64,000 nt of DNA from Sulfurisoma sp. (GTDB lineage: Bacteria; Pseudomonadota; Gammaproteobacteria; Burkholderiales; Rhodocyclaceae), in the NCBI GenBank assembly GCA_030691075.1, contig JAUYFI010000030.1, positions 53,621 through 117,620 on the forward strand. Reading direction: 5' to 3'. Both the position numbers and the translations under genes were made by a program. Numbering within the stretch: the stretch's first letter is position 1; every line of letters starts with the position of its first letter. The notes under the pieces were generated by a model. The model ran no database searches. It was not told where the DNA came from and was given only the letters and a program-made list of their open reading frames with translations. Of the stretch, positions 63,724 to 64,000 are shown piece by piece.

Positions 63724-64000
63724 TTAGTGCGGCGCGGCAGCCTTGAACAGCTTGGACTTGTCGATCAGATCCACGTGGGCGCGCTTGAAGCAGGTCCACT
63801 GCTTGGACTTCTTGTCGTAGATCGAATTCACGAAGCAGTGCCAGTTCTTCTCGTCGACGAAGTTCTTGTCGGTGCGATAGTAGAAGCCGGGGTAACGGCT
63901 CTCTTCGCGGAACTGGATGTGCTTCATGTGGGCTTCGGCCGTCAGGATGCGATGGTAGTTTTCCCAGGCGCGCAGCAGTTCGTGCAGATCCTTCGCACGC
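63724..64000 (-). CDS. aprA: Adenylylsulfate reductase alpha subunit, C-terminal part
   Basis: The 3' end of aprA; the gene continues beyond the window. The visible 91 residues read in from the edge as AKDLHELLRAWENYHRILTA, then EAHMKHIQFREESRYPGFYY, and NWHCFVNSIYDKKSKQWTCF near the end, which is the conserved C-terminus of the FAD-containing alpha subunit. In sulfur oxidisers AprBA runs in reverse, forming APS from sulfite and AMP. It faces away from the qmo-hdr operon. The track begins at an internal methionine; the frame is open to base 64000. Confidence 0.93.
   Translation of the reverse strand, partial: RAKDLHELLRAWENYHRILTAEAHMKHIQFREESRYPGFYYRTDKNFVDEKNWHCFVNSIYDKKSKQWTCFKRAHVDLIDKSKLFKAAAPH

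Overview
The window reads as chromosomal DNA of a high-GC betaproteobacterium that oxidises reduced sulfur compounds, most like the Rhodocyclales/Sterolibacteriaceae or neighbouring Nitrosomonadales-type sulfur oxidisers. The lineage call is an inference. It rests on beta-type gene orders (ilvB-ilvH-ilvC-psd-pssA-leuA; rpsP-rimM-trmD-rplS; pepA-holC-valS; an ECF sigma factor followed by DUF3619 and DUF3106 proteins; xseB-ispA-dxs) and on the sulfur genes SoeABC, TusA, DsrE2, QmoAB-HdrCB and AprA.

Layout. 1-6.8 kb: a partial antitoxin-like gene, ileS, ribF, an amidase gene and tsaE on the minus strand, with queG divergent. 6.8-15.7 kb: a decayed accessory stretch holding a VapBC deletion fusion, a rhodanese, a SpoIIAA-like protein, a broken EamA transporter, an ATPase gene broken at a G10 tract, an MntA-HepT pair, a cut-down receiver-like gene, a NUDIX protein, a PcfJ-like protein, several hypotheticals and a broken ssb. 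15.8-19.7 kb: xseB, ispA, dxs, folE2. 19.7-24.6 kb: an EAL signalling protein, the ribosomal/tRNA operon and pyrF. 24.6-34.0 kb: a PilZ-like protein, a YihY protein, a DUF2069 protein, then the branched-chain amino acid and phospholipid genes. 34.1-43.6 kb: the sigma factor group, lptFG, pepA, holC, valS. 43.7-53.4 kb: an unknown periplasmic protein, a FadL porin, dsrE2, tusA, soeCBA and three small genes divergent from soeA. 53.6-64 kb: qmoA-qmoB-hdrC-hdrB, a CBS protein, a two-component system beside a c-type cytochrome, a YkgJ-type protein and the 3' end of aprA.

How the genes work together. TusA, DsrE2 and possibly the rhodanese would carry sulfane sulfur. Sulfite could then be oxidised either directly by the membrane-bound molybdoenzyme SoeABC or through APS by AprBA, with electrons passed to quinone through QmoAB and HdrCB. 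A perfect FNR-type box between soeA and its divergent neighbour suggests oxygen or redox control.

The most unusual signal is a dispersed mini-element (called element A here). I count 15 copies in 64 kb: 13 of a 24-bp form and 2 of a 51-bp form. Ten lie inside protein-coding genes and are read in five of the six frames. Both lengths are multiples of three, both forms are open in all six frames, and 13 of 15 copies face the same way. This resembles the behaviour of Rickettsia palindromic elements (in-gene, frame-tolerated) but the sequence is different. A second family (element B, a GC-rich hairpin repeat) supplies the start-codon context of two genes. No tRNA, rRNA or CRISPR array was seen.
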